Shown piece by piece: positions 56,810-64,000 of a stretch of DNA of 64,000 nucleotides. The first letter of the stretch is position 1; each line of letters opens with the position of its first letter. The notes beneath the pieces were generated by a model that had not been told where the DNA came from, did not search any database, and saw only the letters and a list, made by a program, of their open reading frames with translations. The position numbers were made by a program, and so were the translations under genes. Origin of the DNA: Robertkochia aurantiaca (lineage in GTDB: Bacteria; Bacteroidota; Bacteroidia; Flavobacteriales; Flavobacteriaceae); assembly GCF_020166495.1 (NCBI RefSeq), contig NZ_JAINZS010000004.1, forward strand, positions 558,001 through 622,000. Direction: 5' to 3'.

Positions 56810-58813
56810 ATGTCAGTTCTAGAATCACATATTCCTGAAGGCCCTCTGGCCGAAAAATGGACCAATCATAAAAACGACATCAACCTGGTAAACCCGGCGA
56901 ATAAACGTAACATCGATGTGATCGTTGTGGGAACGGGACTGGCAGGCGGATCAGCAGCAGCTACCCTTGCAGAACTCGGTTACAACGTTAAGACCTTTTG
57001 CTACCAGGATTCACCCCGCAGAGCGCACTCTATTGCAGCCCAGGGAGGGATCAACGCCGCCAAGAACTATCAGGGTGACGGAGATTCGGTTTACAGACTG
57101 TTTTACGATACAGTAAAAGGAGGCGATTACCGCTCAAGAGAGGCGAATGTTTACCGACTGGCTGAAGTTTCAGCCAATATCATTGACCAGTGCGTGGCGC
57201 AGGGAGTACCCTTCGCCCGTGAATACGGCGGATTGCTGGATAACCGTTCGTTTGGTGGTGTGCTCGTTTCAAGAACTTTTTACGCAAAAGGGCAGACCGG
57301 ACAGCAATTGTTACTGGGAGCTTATGCTGCCATGAACCGCCAGATAAACAGAGGAAAGATCACTCCTTTCAACCGTCATGAAATGCTCGACCTGGTAGTG
57401 GTAGACGGAAAAGCAAGAGGAATTATCGCCAGAAACCTGGTGACAGGTGAGATCGAAAGACATTCTGCTCACGCAGTGGTAATAGCTTCAGGAGGCTATG
57501 GAAACGTATTCTTCCTATCGACCAATGCCATGGGAAGCAACGTAACCGCTGCCTGGAAAATTCATAAAAAAGGCGCTTTTTTCGCCAACCCATGCTTTAC
57601 CCAGATTCACCCGACCTGTATTCCGGTATCGGGGGATCATCAGTCAAAACTGACCCTGATGTCTGAGTCTTTGAGAAATGACGGACGCATCTGGGTTCCG
57701 AAGAAAAAAGAAGATGCTGAGGCGATCAGACAAGGGAAACTCAAACCTACCGAACTGTCTGAAGAAGATCGTGATTACTACCTTGAGCGCAGGTACCCTT
57801 CATTCGGTAACCTGGTACCAAGAGACGTGGCTTCAAGAGCTGCCAAAGAGCGATGTGATGCGGGTTACGGCGTGAACAAGACCGGAGAAGCGGTCTTCCT
57901 TGACTTCGAATCTGCGATCATGCGTTACGGCAGGGAAAAAGCCGTTTCATCAGGAAACCCCGACGCCAGCGATGCCGAGATCAGAAGACTGGGAGAAGAA
58001 ATCATCGAATCAAAATACGGAAACCTTTTCCAGATGTATGAAAAGATCGTTGATGAAAATCCGTATAAAACACCTATGAAAATATATCCTGCCGTTCACT
58101 ATACCATGGGCGGTGTATGGGTTGATTATAACCTGATGACCACCATTCCCGGATGTTACGCGGCGGGAGAGGCAAACTTCTCAGACCATGGTGCCAACAG
58201 GCTTGGAGCCTCGGCATTGATGCAGGGACTTGCAGATGGTTATTTCGTACTTCCTTATACCATCGGTGATTACCTGGCAAAGGATATCAGAACGGGCGAG
58301 ATCTCTACCGATCTTCCTGAATTTGAAGAGGCCGAAAAGAACGTAAGAGATCAGATCGACCGACTGGTAAACAATAACGGAAAGCATTCCGTTGACTATT
58401 ACCACAAGAAACTCGGGAAGATTATGTGGAACAAATGCGGTATGGCCAGAAACGCTGAAGGCCTTAAGGAGGCTATCGAAGAGATCAAAGCTCTTCGTGA
58501 TGACTTCTACGCAAATGTAAAAGTTCCGGGAGAAGGGAACAGCAAGAACACAGAACTGGAGAAAGCCATGCGTGTGGCAGACTTCCTTGAACTGGGCGAA
58601 CTCTTCGCTAAAGACGCACTTCACCGAAACGAATCGTGTGGAGGGCATTTCCGTGAAGAATACCAGACGGAAGAAGGAGAAGCCCTTCGTGACGACGAGA
58701 ATTTCAAGTACGTAGCCGCCTGGGAATACAAAGGAGAACCCAGTGAAGCCGTATTGCACAAAGAGCAACTCGAGTACAACAATATCGAATTAAAAACAAG
58801 AAGCTATAAGTAA
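56810..58813 (+). CDS. sdhA: succinate dehydrogenase flavoprotein subunit
   Basis: A 667-residue FAD subunit that oxidises succinate to fumarate in the TCA cycle. The dinucleotide-binding motif is [19 protein letters not shown] (39-57), the covalent FAD histidine is His73 in [11 protein letters not shown], and HPTCIPVSG lies in the active-site region. The extra N-terminal length and the FADs of type-B enzymes fit. It starts 11 bases after sdhC and ends 69 bases before sdhB. Confidence 0.98.
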   Translation: MSVLESHIPEGPLAEKWTNHKNDINLVNPANKRNIDVIVVGTGLAGGSAAATLAELGYNVKTFCYQDSPRRAHSIAAQGGINAAKNYQGDGDSVYRLFYDTVKGGDYRSREANVYRLAEVSANIIDQCVAQGVPFAREYGGLLDNRSFGGVLVSRTFYAKGQTGQQLLLGAYAAMNRQINRGKITPFNRHEMLDLVVVDGKARGIIARNLVTGEIERHSAHAVVIASGGYGNVFFLSTNAMGSNVTAAWKIHKKGAFFANPCFTQIHPTCIPVSGDHQSKLTLMSESLRNDGRIWVPKKKEDAEAIRQGKLKPTELSEEDRDYYLERRYPSFGNLVPRDVASRAAKERCDAGYGVNKTGEAVFLDFESAIMRYGREKAVSSGNPDASDAEIRRLGEEIIESKYGNLFQMYEKIVDENPYKTPMKIYPAVHYTMGGVWVDYNLMTTIPGCYAAGEANFSDHGANRLGASALMQGLADGYFVLPYTIGDYLAKDIRTGEISTDLPEFEEAEKNVRDQIDRLVNNNGKHSVDYYHKKLGKIMWNKCGMARNAEGLKEAIEEIKALRDDFYANVKVPGEGNSKNTELEKAMRVADFLELGELFAKDALHRNESCGGHFREEYQTEEGEALRDDENFKYVAAWEYKGEPSEAVLHKEQLEYNNIELKTRSYK

Positions 58814-58882
58814 CAAACCAAATACAGGAATAGCATTTGGTTGAACTATCCCGGATCACCGGGGCTTTAAAACAAAAAAGAT

Positions 58883-59629
58883 ATGAACTTAAAACTCAAA
58901 ATATGGCGTCAGAAAGATGCCAATACCAAAGGAAAAATGGTTGATTACCAGATCAGCGATGTTTCTCCCGACATGTCTTTTCTCGAAATGCTCGATGTCT
59001 TGAACGAAGAGCTTATCGAAAAGGGAGAAGATCCGGTCGAATTTGACCACGACTGTCGTGAAGGAATCTGCGGCTCGTGTTCCCTTCAGATCAACGGGGA
59101 ACCACATGGCCCGGATCGCGGTATCACAACCTGCCAGCTGCATATGCGCATGTTCAAAGATGGCGATACCATAACGATAGAGCCTTTCAGAGCAAAAGCA
59201 TTCCCGGTAATTCGTGACCTGATCGTAGACCGTTCTTCTTTCGATCGTATTCAACAGGCCGGGGGATATATTTCAGTGAACACCTCCGGAAACACTATTG
59301 ATGCCAATGCCATCCCCGTGAACAAGCACGATGCCGATAAGGCTTTCGACGCAGCGACCTGTATCGGTTGCGGAGCTTGTGTGGCAGCTTGTAAAAACGC
59401 AAGCGCCATGTTGTTTACCTCGGCTAAGGTTTCACAATTCGCCCTGCTTCCGCAAGGTCGGGTTGAAGCCACTCAGCGTGTTTTGAACATGGTGAAGCAA
59501 ATGGATCTTGAAGGATTCGGAAACTGCACCAATACGGGTGCCTGCGAGATAGAATGTCCGAAAGGAATCTCTCTGGAGAATATCGCAAGAATGAACAGTG
59601 AATACCTCAGCGCTAGTCTGGAAGGATAA
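58883..59629 (+). CDS. sdhB: succinate dehydrogenase iron-sulfur subunit
   Basis: A 248-residue subunit carrying electrons from FAD to the cytochrome b anchor. The [2Fe-2S] ligands are Cys58, Cys63, Cys66 and Cys84 (CREGICGSC...TTCQLH). The second domain has Cys160, Cys163, Cys166 and Cys170 ([11 protein letters not shown]) and Cys215, Cys221 and Cys225 ([11 protein letters not shown]) for the [4Fe-4S] and [3Fe-4S] centres. It is the last gene of the sdhCAB operon and is followed by a terminator. Its clusters depend on SUF assembly, encoded elsewhere in this window. Confidence 0.98.
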   Translation: MNLKLKIWRQKDANTKGKMVDYQISDVSPDMSFLEMLDVLNEELIEKGEDPVEFDHDCREGICGSCSLQINGEPHGPDRGITTCQLHMRMFKDGDTITIEPFRAKAFPVIRDLIVDRSSFDRIQQAGGYISVNTSGNTIDANAIPVNKHDADKAFDAATCIGCGACVAACKNASAMLFTSAKVSQFALLPQGRVEATQRVLNMVKQMDLEGFGNCTNTGACEIECPKGISLENIARMNSEYLSASLEG

Positions 59630-59651
59630 GAATAGAAACTCTATATAACAC

Positions 59652-59677
59652 AAAAGGCCCTTTCGGGGCCTTTTTTT
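59652..59677. terminator. bidirectional terminator after sdhB
   Basis: A stem AAAAGGCCC/GGGCCTTTT (59652-59660 with 59666-59674) closes a 5-base loop and continues into a T-run. It lies between sdhB and the convergent GNAT gene and can serve both. Confidence 0.9.
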
Positions 59678-59679
59678 AT

Positions 59680-60213
59680 TCAGCGAATCTTAAACCGCAT
59701 AATCCAGTCGGTCTGAATATCTGTACCTATGGCGTAGGGATGTTCGCCCGTCTTTTTGAATCCATACCTCTTATATAGTTCGATAGCACGTGTGTTGTGC
59801 TCCCAAACCCCCAGCCATAAATAGTCCAATCCTCTCTCCCAGGCCATTTGCACCACCCTGTCAAGTAGTTTGGTTCCATAGCCAAGGCCCTGAAAAGCCC
59901 CGATAACATAAATACGTTCCAGTTCCAGGGCATCTGTTTCCTCCAGATCACTCTGTGCGCCCGGCATATTGATCTTAAAATAACCGATACGTTCGGCTCC
60001 GGCATAACAAAAATAAAACTCACTGCCCCGGGTATTTAATTCAGACTTCAGCCTTTCCATGCTAAAGGCCTCCTTCATATATCGTTCGAAATCTTCAGGG
60101 ATATTTTGTTTCTCAAAGGCCTCTCTGAAGGTATCCGAAGAGAAACGCTGCAACACCTCAAGATCTTCTTCGCCGCAACGCTCAATAATAAGCGGTTTAA
60201 TCTTCGATGGCAT
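59680..60213 (-). CDS. GNAT family N-acetyltransferase
   Basis: A 177-residue acetyltransferase of the GNAT fold. The acetyl-CoA binding segment is ERIYVIGAFQGLGYGTKLLDRVVQMA (about 92-117, the Q/R-x-x-G-x-G/A motif as QGLGYG). LGVWEHNTRAIELYKRYGFKKTGEH follows, as in many RimI/PaiA-like members. The ATG at 60213 (MPSKIKPLIIERC) is the better start; the gene overlaps the upstream serine hydrolase gene by 17 bases, so it is co-transcribed with it. The substrate is unknown. Confidence 0.92.
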   Translation of the reverse strand: MPSKIKPLIIERCGEEDLEVLQRFSSDTFREAFEKQNIPEDFERYMKEAFSMERLKSELNTRGSEFYFCYAGAERIGYFKINMPGAQSDLEETDALELERIYVIGAFQGLGYGTKLLDRVVQMAWERGLDYLWLGVWEHNTRAIELYKRYGFKKTGEHPYAIGTDIQTDWIMRFKIR

Positions 60214-61366
60214 CGTATACAAGATCAATAAATTCATCTATTTGAGAAGGTTCCAGCCAGCGGGTTACCACTACTAGCTTCCTTTCCTGGTCTACTATAA
60301 CGAAATTTCCGCCGAAACCAGCAGCATAAAAAACCTTATCGCCTGCCTTCTTCCATTTACGGTCACTGTTGAGCCACCACATGAAACCATAATCTTCCTT
60401 AGCCTTTGAAGGAGTGGTCGCCATTTCGATATACGAGGGGTCGATGAGTTGCTGATCAATCCACTTCCCGTTATTCATAAACAACAAACCGAAACGGGCA
60501 TGATCTGCCGTGTTTATGAAGATCCCGCCACCCGAATGGCCGCCGCCGGTAACAGATTTCATCTGTAAGCCGTCTACAACGGTCCATGCCTGATCATAAC
60601 CAAACCATCGCCAGGTTGCACTGGCGCCAATGGGATCCATTATGCTTTCCTTAAGCACCATAGGCAGGGGCTTTCTTAAAACCTGCAACAGGGAATAGGC
60701 CAGAAGATTCACCCGAACGTCATTATATTCAAAAAAACTACCCGGTTCCCGCAATTCACGGGCCCTCCAATCATCGATAGCGCCATCCCGTGGCGGACGA
60801 TCGGCCCAGTCATGACCTCCCCATAAAGTTCCGTACCAGTCAGAAGACTGGTTCAAAAGATATCTCCAGGTAATCTTACTGTTATGCTCGCCATCAAAAC
60901 TTCCGTCCCAGAGATATTCTGAAACAGGATCATCTACCGAACGAATTGCTCCGGTTTGAAGTGCGATTGCAGCCACCGTAGACAAATAGCTCTTGGTGAC
61001 GCTGAAAGTCATTTCTACGCGTTCGGTATCGCCCCAGGAGGTTACCAAATAGCCATTCTTCAAAACCATCCCGGCCGGACCACCTCTTTTCTTTACCGGC
61101 CCCATAATTTTGTGATAGGGTTCCCGTTCGAAACCCTTTAATATGGCAATCCTAAGGTCTCTGGAACCCGAATACTCATTTTTAAGGGCATATTCGACGG
61201 CTTTCTCCAGCCTGGATTTATTAAACCCGGCTTTCGAGACATCTATCTTTTCCCAGTCAGCATTTCTTTCAGGGAAATAAAGATCACTTTGAGCGTGAAG
61301 ATCAACAGTTATGGTTCCTAACAGACCGAGGAAAATGAAAAGTATACGAAGCATTCTGAATTGCAT
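60197..61366 (-). CDS. serine hydrolase, class C beta-lactamase family
   Basis: A 389-residue exported protein with a signal peptide (about residues 1-25, ending LHAQ). S-x-x-K is at Ser122-Lys125 (TFSVTKSYL), a Tyr-based second motif is in FFEYNDVRVNLLAY, and the C-terminal triad-like GGGHSGGG segment is near residue 280. It is the third such enzyme of the window. A start four codons later (MLRILF) is possible. It is the first gene of a pair with the GNAT downstream. Activity on peptides or esters is likely, with beta-lactam hydrolysis less so. Confidence 0.9.
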   Translation of the reverse strand: MQFRMLRILFIFLGLLGTITVDLHAQSDLYFPERNADWEKIDVSKAGFNKSRLEKAVEYALKNEYSGSRDLRIAILKGFEREPYHKIMGPVKKRGGPAGMVLKNGYLVTSWGDTERVEMTFSVTKSYLSTVAAIALQTGAIRSVDDPVSEYLWDGSFDGEHNSKITWRYLLNQSSDWYGTLWGGHDWADRPPRDGAIDDWRARELREPGSFFEYNDVRVNLLAYSLLQVLRKPLPMVLKESIMDPIGASATWRWFGYDQAWTVVDGLQMKSVTGGGHSGGGIFINTADHARFGLLFMNNGKWIDQQLIDPSYIEMATTPSKAKEDYGFMWWLNSDRKWKKAGDKVFYAAGFGGNFVIVDQERKLVVVTRWLEPSQIDEFIDLVYDAIED

Positions 61367-61502
61367 AGGTTTAGTTTTAAGTAAAAATAACGATTCATAA
61401 TGAGTGACCGAACACCTTAGAGAAAATACGGGATTACTTGTCTGATTATTAGCTCTTTATATGCTCTTTTTCAGTATCTTAGAAGAAATAAACAAAAGTA
61501 AA

Positions 61503-62114
61503 ATGAAAACAATCACACATTACCTGCTTGCATTTCTTATGATAAGCACCTCCATGTTTGCTCAAAATGGAGACGGTATCAGCAGAGACGATAAGAAAAG
61601 GGCTGTTAATTCACTGGAAAAAGCCAAAGAAGAAACTCTTGATTTGGTAGAAGGCTTATCAAAAGAACAACTGAGCTTCAAACCTTCAGAAGACTCCTGG
61701 TCTATTGCCGAGTGTGTAGAACACCTTGCTATTACTGAGGAAATGATGCTCGATATGATAGCCAAAACCCTGGAGCAGGAAGGAGATCCTGCTAAAAAAG
61801 CACAGATCAAAGATGATAAAGACATCTACGGTATGATCACCGATCGGTCTCAGAAGGTAAAAACTTCAGAGCCCATGGAGCCATCGAACAAATACGGTTC
61901 ATTTAAGGATACAAGAAAGGCCTTTGCCAAGAACCGTTCGGCTACGGTGAAATACCTCGAGAAAACCGATGCGAACCTCAGAAATCATTTCCAGGATATG
62001 CCTTTCGGTCCTGTAGACGCTTATCAGCTATTTCTTTTCGATGCCGGTCATAACATACGCCATAACGAACAGATAAAAGAGATTATGGCGCACTCAGAAT
62101 ATCCCGCCAAATAA
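61503..62114 (+). CDS. DinB family protein, exported
   Basis: A 203-residue protein with a signal peptide (about residues 1-20, ending FAQ) and a DinB/YfiT four-helix domain. The conserved SFKPSEDSWSIAECVEHLAITEEMM stretch holds the first histidine, and AGHNIRHNEQIKEIM near the end the others. The ATG at 61503 (MKTITHYLLAF) gives the signal peptide; an upstream in-frame ATG at 61461 would precede it with unrelated sequence. Function unknown, perhaps a metal-dependent thiol transferase. A bidirectional terminator follows. Confidence 0.9.
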   Translation: MKTITHYLLAFLMISTSMFAQNGDGISRDDKKRAVNSLEKAKEETLDLVEGLSKEQLSFKPSEDSWSIAECVEHLAITEEMMLDMIAKTLEQEGDPAKKAQIKDDKDIYGMITDRSQKVKTSEPMEPSNKYGSFKDTRKAFAKNRSATVKYLEKTDANLRNHFQDMPFGPVDAYQLFLFDAGHNIRHNEQIKEIMAHSEYPAK

Positions 62115-62135
62115 CATCAGAAAGATTAATAAATT

Positions 62136-62173
62136 AAAAAGGAGACACGAACCGCAGTCAGTGTCTCCTTTTT
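62136..62173. terminator. bidirectional terminator downstream of the DinB gene
   Basis: A stem AAAAAGGAGACAC/GTGTCTCCTTTTT (62136-62148 with 62161-62173) closes a 12-base loop and a T-run follows. Its symmetry fits a transcript coming from the minus strand as well, i.e. the small gene at 62214-62354. Confidence 0.88.
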
Positions 62174-62213
62174 TTAATGGCTAGTCAACTTTTGGGGCAA
62201 TGCTTAATGGGGC

Positions 62214-62354
62214 TTAAAGCATAAATAGTTTTCTAGCGACCTGTGACAAGTTTTTTAACAGTTCGACCATGTCGTTTACATTCTCTACGAATCCTTTGAC
62301 AAATGATCTTTTTGGGGCCTCGTCACGGCTGTAGGTTAATTCAAATTCACTCAT
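62214..62354 (-). CDS. small protein of 46 residues, unknown function
   Basis: An ATG-to-TAA frame of 46 codons on the minus strand, beginning MSEFELTYSRDEAPKRSF and ending ARKLFML; an ATG two codons earlier (62360) is possible. The protein has an acidic start, a basic APKRSFVKGF patch and an amphipathic helix (NVNDMVELLKNLSQVARKLF). Codon use resembles the neighbouring genes, a TATATTTA box at 62396-62403 on this strand resembles a -7 element, and a terminator of the right orientation lies 40 bases after the stop. No family is recognised. Confidence 0.5.
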   Translation of the reverse strand: MSEFELTYSRDEAPKRSFVKGFVENVNDMVELLKNLSQVARKLFML

Positions 62355-62421
62355 AGTCATAAGCAGTCATTCAGTATTCAAGATTAAAGGCGAAATAAAT
62401 ATAACACAGCTTTTTCAAGTC

Positions 62422-62458
62422 ACCACATAATTGTTGTGAAGCCTACAATTCTTGTGGT
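62422..62458. repeat. imperfect inverted repeat upstream of the 46-residue gene
   Basis: ACCACA and AATTGT (62422-62427, 62429-62434) pair with ACAATT and TGTGGT (62445-62450, 62453-62458), giving a 12-base-pair stem with a small internal loop and a 10-base hairpin loop. It lies just upstream of the presumed promoter of the small gene. Confidence 0.5.
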
Positions 62459-62555
62459 CAGGCTATTATCACCCATAAATTATGAACGATTCAGTTCAGG
62501 TATCAACCTTTCTCAAATCTAGAATATTTTTTGAATCATACGTTAATCTGTATCA

Positions 62556-62576
62556 TTTTTTCGATGAAATGCACTT
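62556..62576. repeat. 21-base string identical to 37019-37039
   Basis: Six T followed by CGATGAAATGCACTT, identical to the copy upstream of the S8 peptidase gene. Here there is only one clear copy of the TTCGATGAAATGCA unit. Confidence 0.6.
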
Positions 62577-62629
62577 TTGAGTATAAAATATTGTAAACAG
62601 ACGCTTATCTCCTTACGTATAACCTTATG

Positions 62630-62800
62630 CCTGGCCACGGTTTCACTGTAGCGGGAAGGCAGACTGCATGAGTCATGCAATACGCTCACCGCTGTTCAGG
62701 GGCCTTTATACCGACGGTAAGGCTCACCCATAGCAAACCACCGGATCGCTACTGCAAAAGCATACCTCAGCAGCACGAAACTCGAGAAGGGTCTCAACAT
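62630..62800. ncRNA. possible structured non-coding RNA
   Basis: This part is less AT-rich than usual intergenic DNA here and has no open frame. It shows TGCATGA-g-TCATGCA (62665-62679) enclosed by AGCGG/CCGCT (62650-62654 with 62689-62693), TACCG-a-CGGTA (62709-62719) and TAGC/GCTA (62731-62734 with 62748-62751). It matches no RNA class that I can name, and strand is unknown. Confidence 0.3.
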
Positions 62801-62811
62801 ACAGTTGACAC

Positions 62812-62840
62812 AAAAAAATAAGGCAGAAACCTGCCTTATT
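62812..62840 (-). terminator. terminator of the CoA-transferase genes
   Basis: A stem AATAAGGCAG/CTGCCTTATT (62817-62826 with 62831-62840) closes a 4-base loop. On the minus strand it runs into a T-tract. It is 24 bases after the subunit B stop. Confidence 0.88.
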
Positions 62841-62863
62841 CGATCTGAGATATGTTAGTACGA

Positions 62864-63520
62864 TTATAATTTCATTTCCGGTACCTCATCAGGAATGACC
62901 AGTCTCCCGGCTGTAGCCTCTTTGATTTCTTCAACACTGACCCCGGGGGCTCGTTCCAAAAGAAGAAAACCTTTATCGGTCACCTCAAGCACGGCAAGGT
63001 TGGTCACAATCTTTTTAACGCACCTGACTCCGGTCAGGGGAAGGGTACATTCTGTTAGCAGCTTTGATTCTCCCGCTTTATTGGTATGCATCATCGCCAC
63101 GATAATATTTTCGGCCGAGGCCACCAGATCCATGGCACCTCCCATACCCTTTACCATTTTTCCAGGTATCTTCCAGTTTGCGATATCGCCATTATCGGCT
63201 ACCTCCATGGCTCCCAGTATGGTCAGATCAACATGTTGCCCCCTGATCATGCCAAAACTAAGTGCAGAATCGAAAAAGGAGGCTCCCGGAAGTGTGGTGA
63301 TGGTTTGCTTACCCGCATTGATCACATCGGGATCTGCTTCCCCCTCTAAAGGAAAGGGACCCATACCCAGCACGCCGTTCTCACTTTGAAATTCGACAGA
63401 GATATCGTCACGCACAAAATTAGCTACCAGGGTGGGTATTCCGATTCCCAGGTTTACGTAATACCCGTCTTTAACTTCTTTGGCAATACGCTGTGCTATT
63501 TGTTCTTTGCTAAGGCTCAT
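62864..63520 (-). CDS. 3-oxoacid CoA-transferase subunit B
   Basis: A 218-residue beta subunit of a SCOT-type CoA-transferase, which moves CoA from succinyl-CoA to acetoacetate or a similar acid. The catalytic glutamate lies in [12 protein letters not shown], the classical motif near residue 47. GIGIPTLV opens the nucleotide/CoA-binding half. The gene overlaps subunit A by four bases (ATGA), so the two are coupled, and a terminator follows. Acetoacetate is the likely substrate but other 3-oxoacids are possible. Confidence 0.95.
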   Translation of the reverse strand: MSLSKEQIAQRIAKEVKDGYYVNLGIGIPTLVANFVRDDISVEFQSENGVLGMGPFPLEGEADPDVINAGKQTITTLPGASFFDSALSFGMIRGQHVDLTILGAMEVADNGDIANWKIPGKMVKGMGGAMDLVASAENIIVAMMHTNKAGESKLLTECTLPLTGVRCVKKIVTNLAVLEVTDKGFLLLERAPGVSVEEIKEATAGRLVIPDEVPEMKL

Positions 63521-64000
63521 GATGTGGCTTTTCTTACGGTTAACTTTTCGATTCTCTTCTCATAACGCTCTCCCTGGAAAATTCTTTGCACAAAAATTCC
63601 CGGAATGTGAATCCGGTTCGGATCCAGCGTACCTGCCGGAACCAATTCTTCAACCTCTACCACGGTGGTTCTGGCTGCACCGCACATATTCGGATTAAAA
63701 TTTCGGGCGGTTCCCTTAAAAATTATATTCCCTGCCTCATCCCCCTTCCAGGCTTTTATAAATGCAAAGTCGGCATCAAAAGCATGCTCCAGTATATGCA
63801 TCTTTCCGTTAAACATACGGCTTTCCTTCCCCTCTCCTACTTCGGTTCCATAACCGGCAGGAGTAAAGAAAGCAGGAATACCTGCCTGGGCTGCCCGGCA
63901 TCTTTCCGCCAGGGTACCCTGTGGCATGAGCTCCACCTCCAGTTCCCCGCTGAGCATTTGCCTTTCAAACTCATCGTTCTCTCCCACATAGGAGGAAATC
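63517..64000 (-). CDS. 3-oxoacid CoA-transferase subunit A, 5' end cut off by the window
   Basis: The frame is open to the window edge, and the visible upstream codons read [16 protein letters not shown], which is internal to SCOT subunit A. The true start therefore lies beyond 64000. Visible motifs include [30 protein letters not shown] and [15 protein letters not shown]. It ends with a four-base overlap into subunit B. Together the two form the heteromeric enzyme for ketone-body or 3-oxoacid activation, linked to the TCA cycle through succinyl-CoA. Confidence 0.95.
   Translation of the reverse strand, partial: ISSYVGENDEFERQMLSGELEVELMPQGTLAERCRAAQAGIPAFFTPAGYGTEVGEGKESRMFNGKMHILEHAFDADFAFIKAWKGDEAGNIIFKGTARNFNPNMCGAARTTVVEVEELVPAGTLDPNRIHIPGIFVQRIFQGERYEKRIEKLTVRKATS

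Larger units (their letters stand above)
62361..62811. other. long non-coding stretch with palindromes and a shared 21-base string
   Basis: About 450 bases with no credible gene. It contains the imperfect inverted repeat 62422-62458, the 21-base string 62556-62576 shared with the hflX upstream region, and a palindrome-rich, less AT-rich part (62630-62800) described below. Confidence 0.7.

Noticed and set aside
62630-62665. Cobalamin-riboswitch-like words GGCCAC, CACTG and GGGAAGGC in order
   Set aside because: The expected contiguous GCCACTG and the following AGACCTGCC box and preceding GGTG/CCGCAACTGT parts are absent, and no cobalamin gene is nearby.

Overview
The window looks like the chromosome of a marine-type member of the Flavobacteriaceae (Bacteroidota). 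Three things point there. Several promoters fit the Bacteroidota consensus TTTG-N19-22-TAnnTTTG. A secreted subtilase ends in a C-terminal region of the type IX secretion kind. The gene content is typical of the group: DUF6503, DUF2480, DUF3078 and DUF3109 proteins, a three-gene type-B succinate dehydrogenase, and a SUF cluster with a SufT-like gene. There are no rRNA or tRNA genes, insertion sequences, prophages or CRISPR arrays, so this is mostly core housekeeping DNA.

Layout. 1-10.2 kb: a cut-off DUF6503 gene, class Ia ribonucleotide reductase (nrdA, nrdB), DUF3109, a MarC membrane protein, an FAD-only oxidoreductase, an S41 protease with a dCMP deaminase, HupE/UreJ and a TerB-DnaJ protein. 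10.4-12.7 kb: bacilliredoxin, then a small operon of phosphatase-like protein, acyltransferase and HD hydrolase. 12.7-23.4 kb, all minus strand: DUF4269, enoyl-CoA hydratase, histidine kinase, HemJ-type CopD protein, a large BNR propeller, a MATE pump, ferrochelatase, a ThuA lipoprotein and an AraC regulator. 23.6-32.1 kb, plus strand: hemA-hemC-hemD-hemE-DUF6973-hemF-hemB, followed closely by dinB-like, CNNM and ogt genes. 32.1-38.5 kb: serine hydrolase, exonuclease, S8 protease, HflX. 38.5-48 kb, mainly minus: DUF3078, DUF2480, sufT-like, sufE, sufS, sufD, sufC, sufB, sufA, interrupted by a plus-strand serine hydrolase. 48.2-53 kb: thiL, a small Cys protein, alpha/beta hydrolase, BrnQ and aminopeptidase P. 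53-59.6 kb: a second BNR propeller, then sdhCAB. 59.7-64 kb: GNAT, serine hydrolase, DinB, a small unlisted gene, a long non-coding stretch, and 3-oxoacid CoA-transferase subunits B and A (A cut by the window end).

The unifying theme is iron cofactors. Almost the whole route from glutamyl-tRNA to protoheme is here (hemA, B, C, D, E, F, J, H; only hemL is absent), together with a full SUF Fe-S assembly set and large users of both cofactors (succinate dehydrogenase, ribonucleotide reductase). An AraC-family regulator is divergent from hemA. Between them lies a perfect 9-base direct repeat with a 21-base period that ends exactly where the -33 element of hemA should be.

The least explained parts are this putative heme operator, the DUF6973 gene inside the heme operon, palindromes in the sufA/thiL divergent region, a 21-base string shared by two distant intergenic regions, a 46-codon gene at 62.2-62.4 kb, and a palindrome-rich non-coding stretch at 62.6-62.8 kb.
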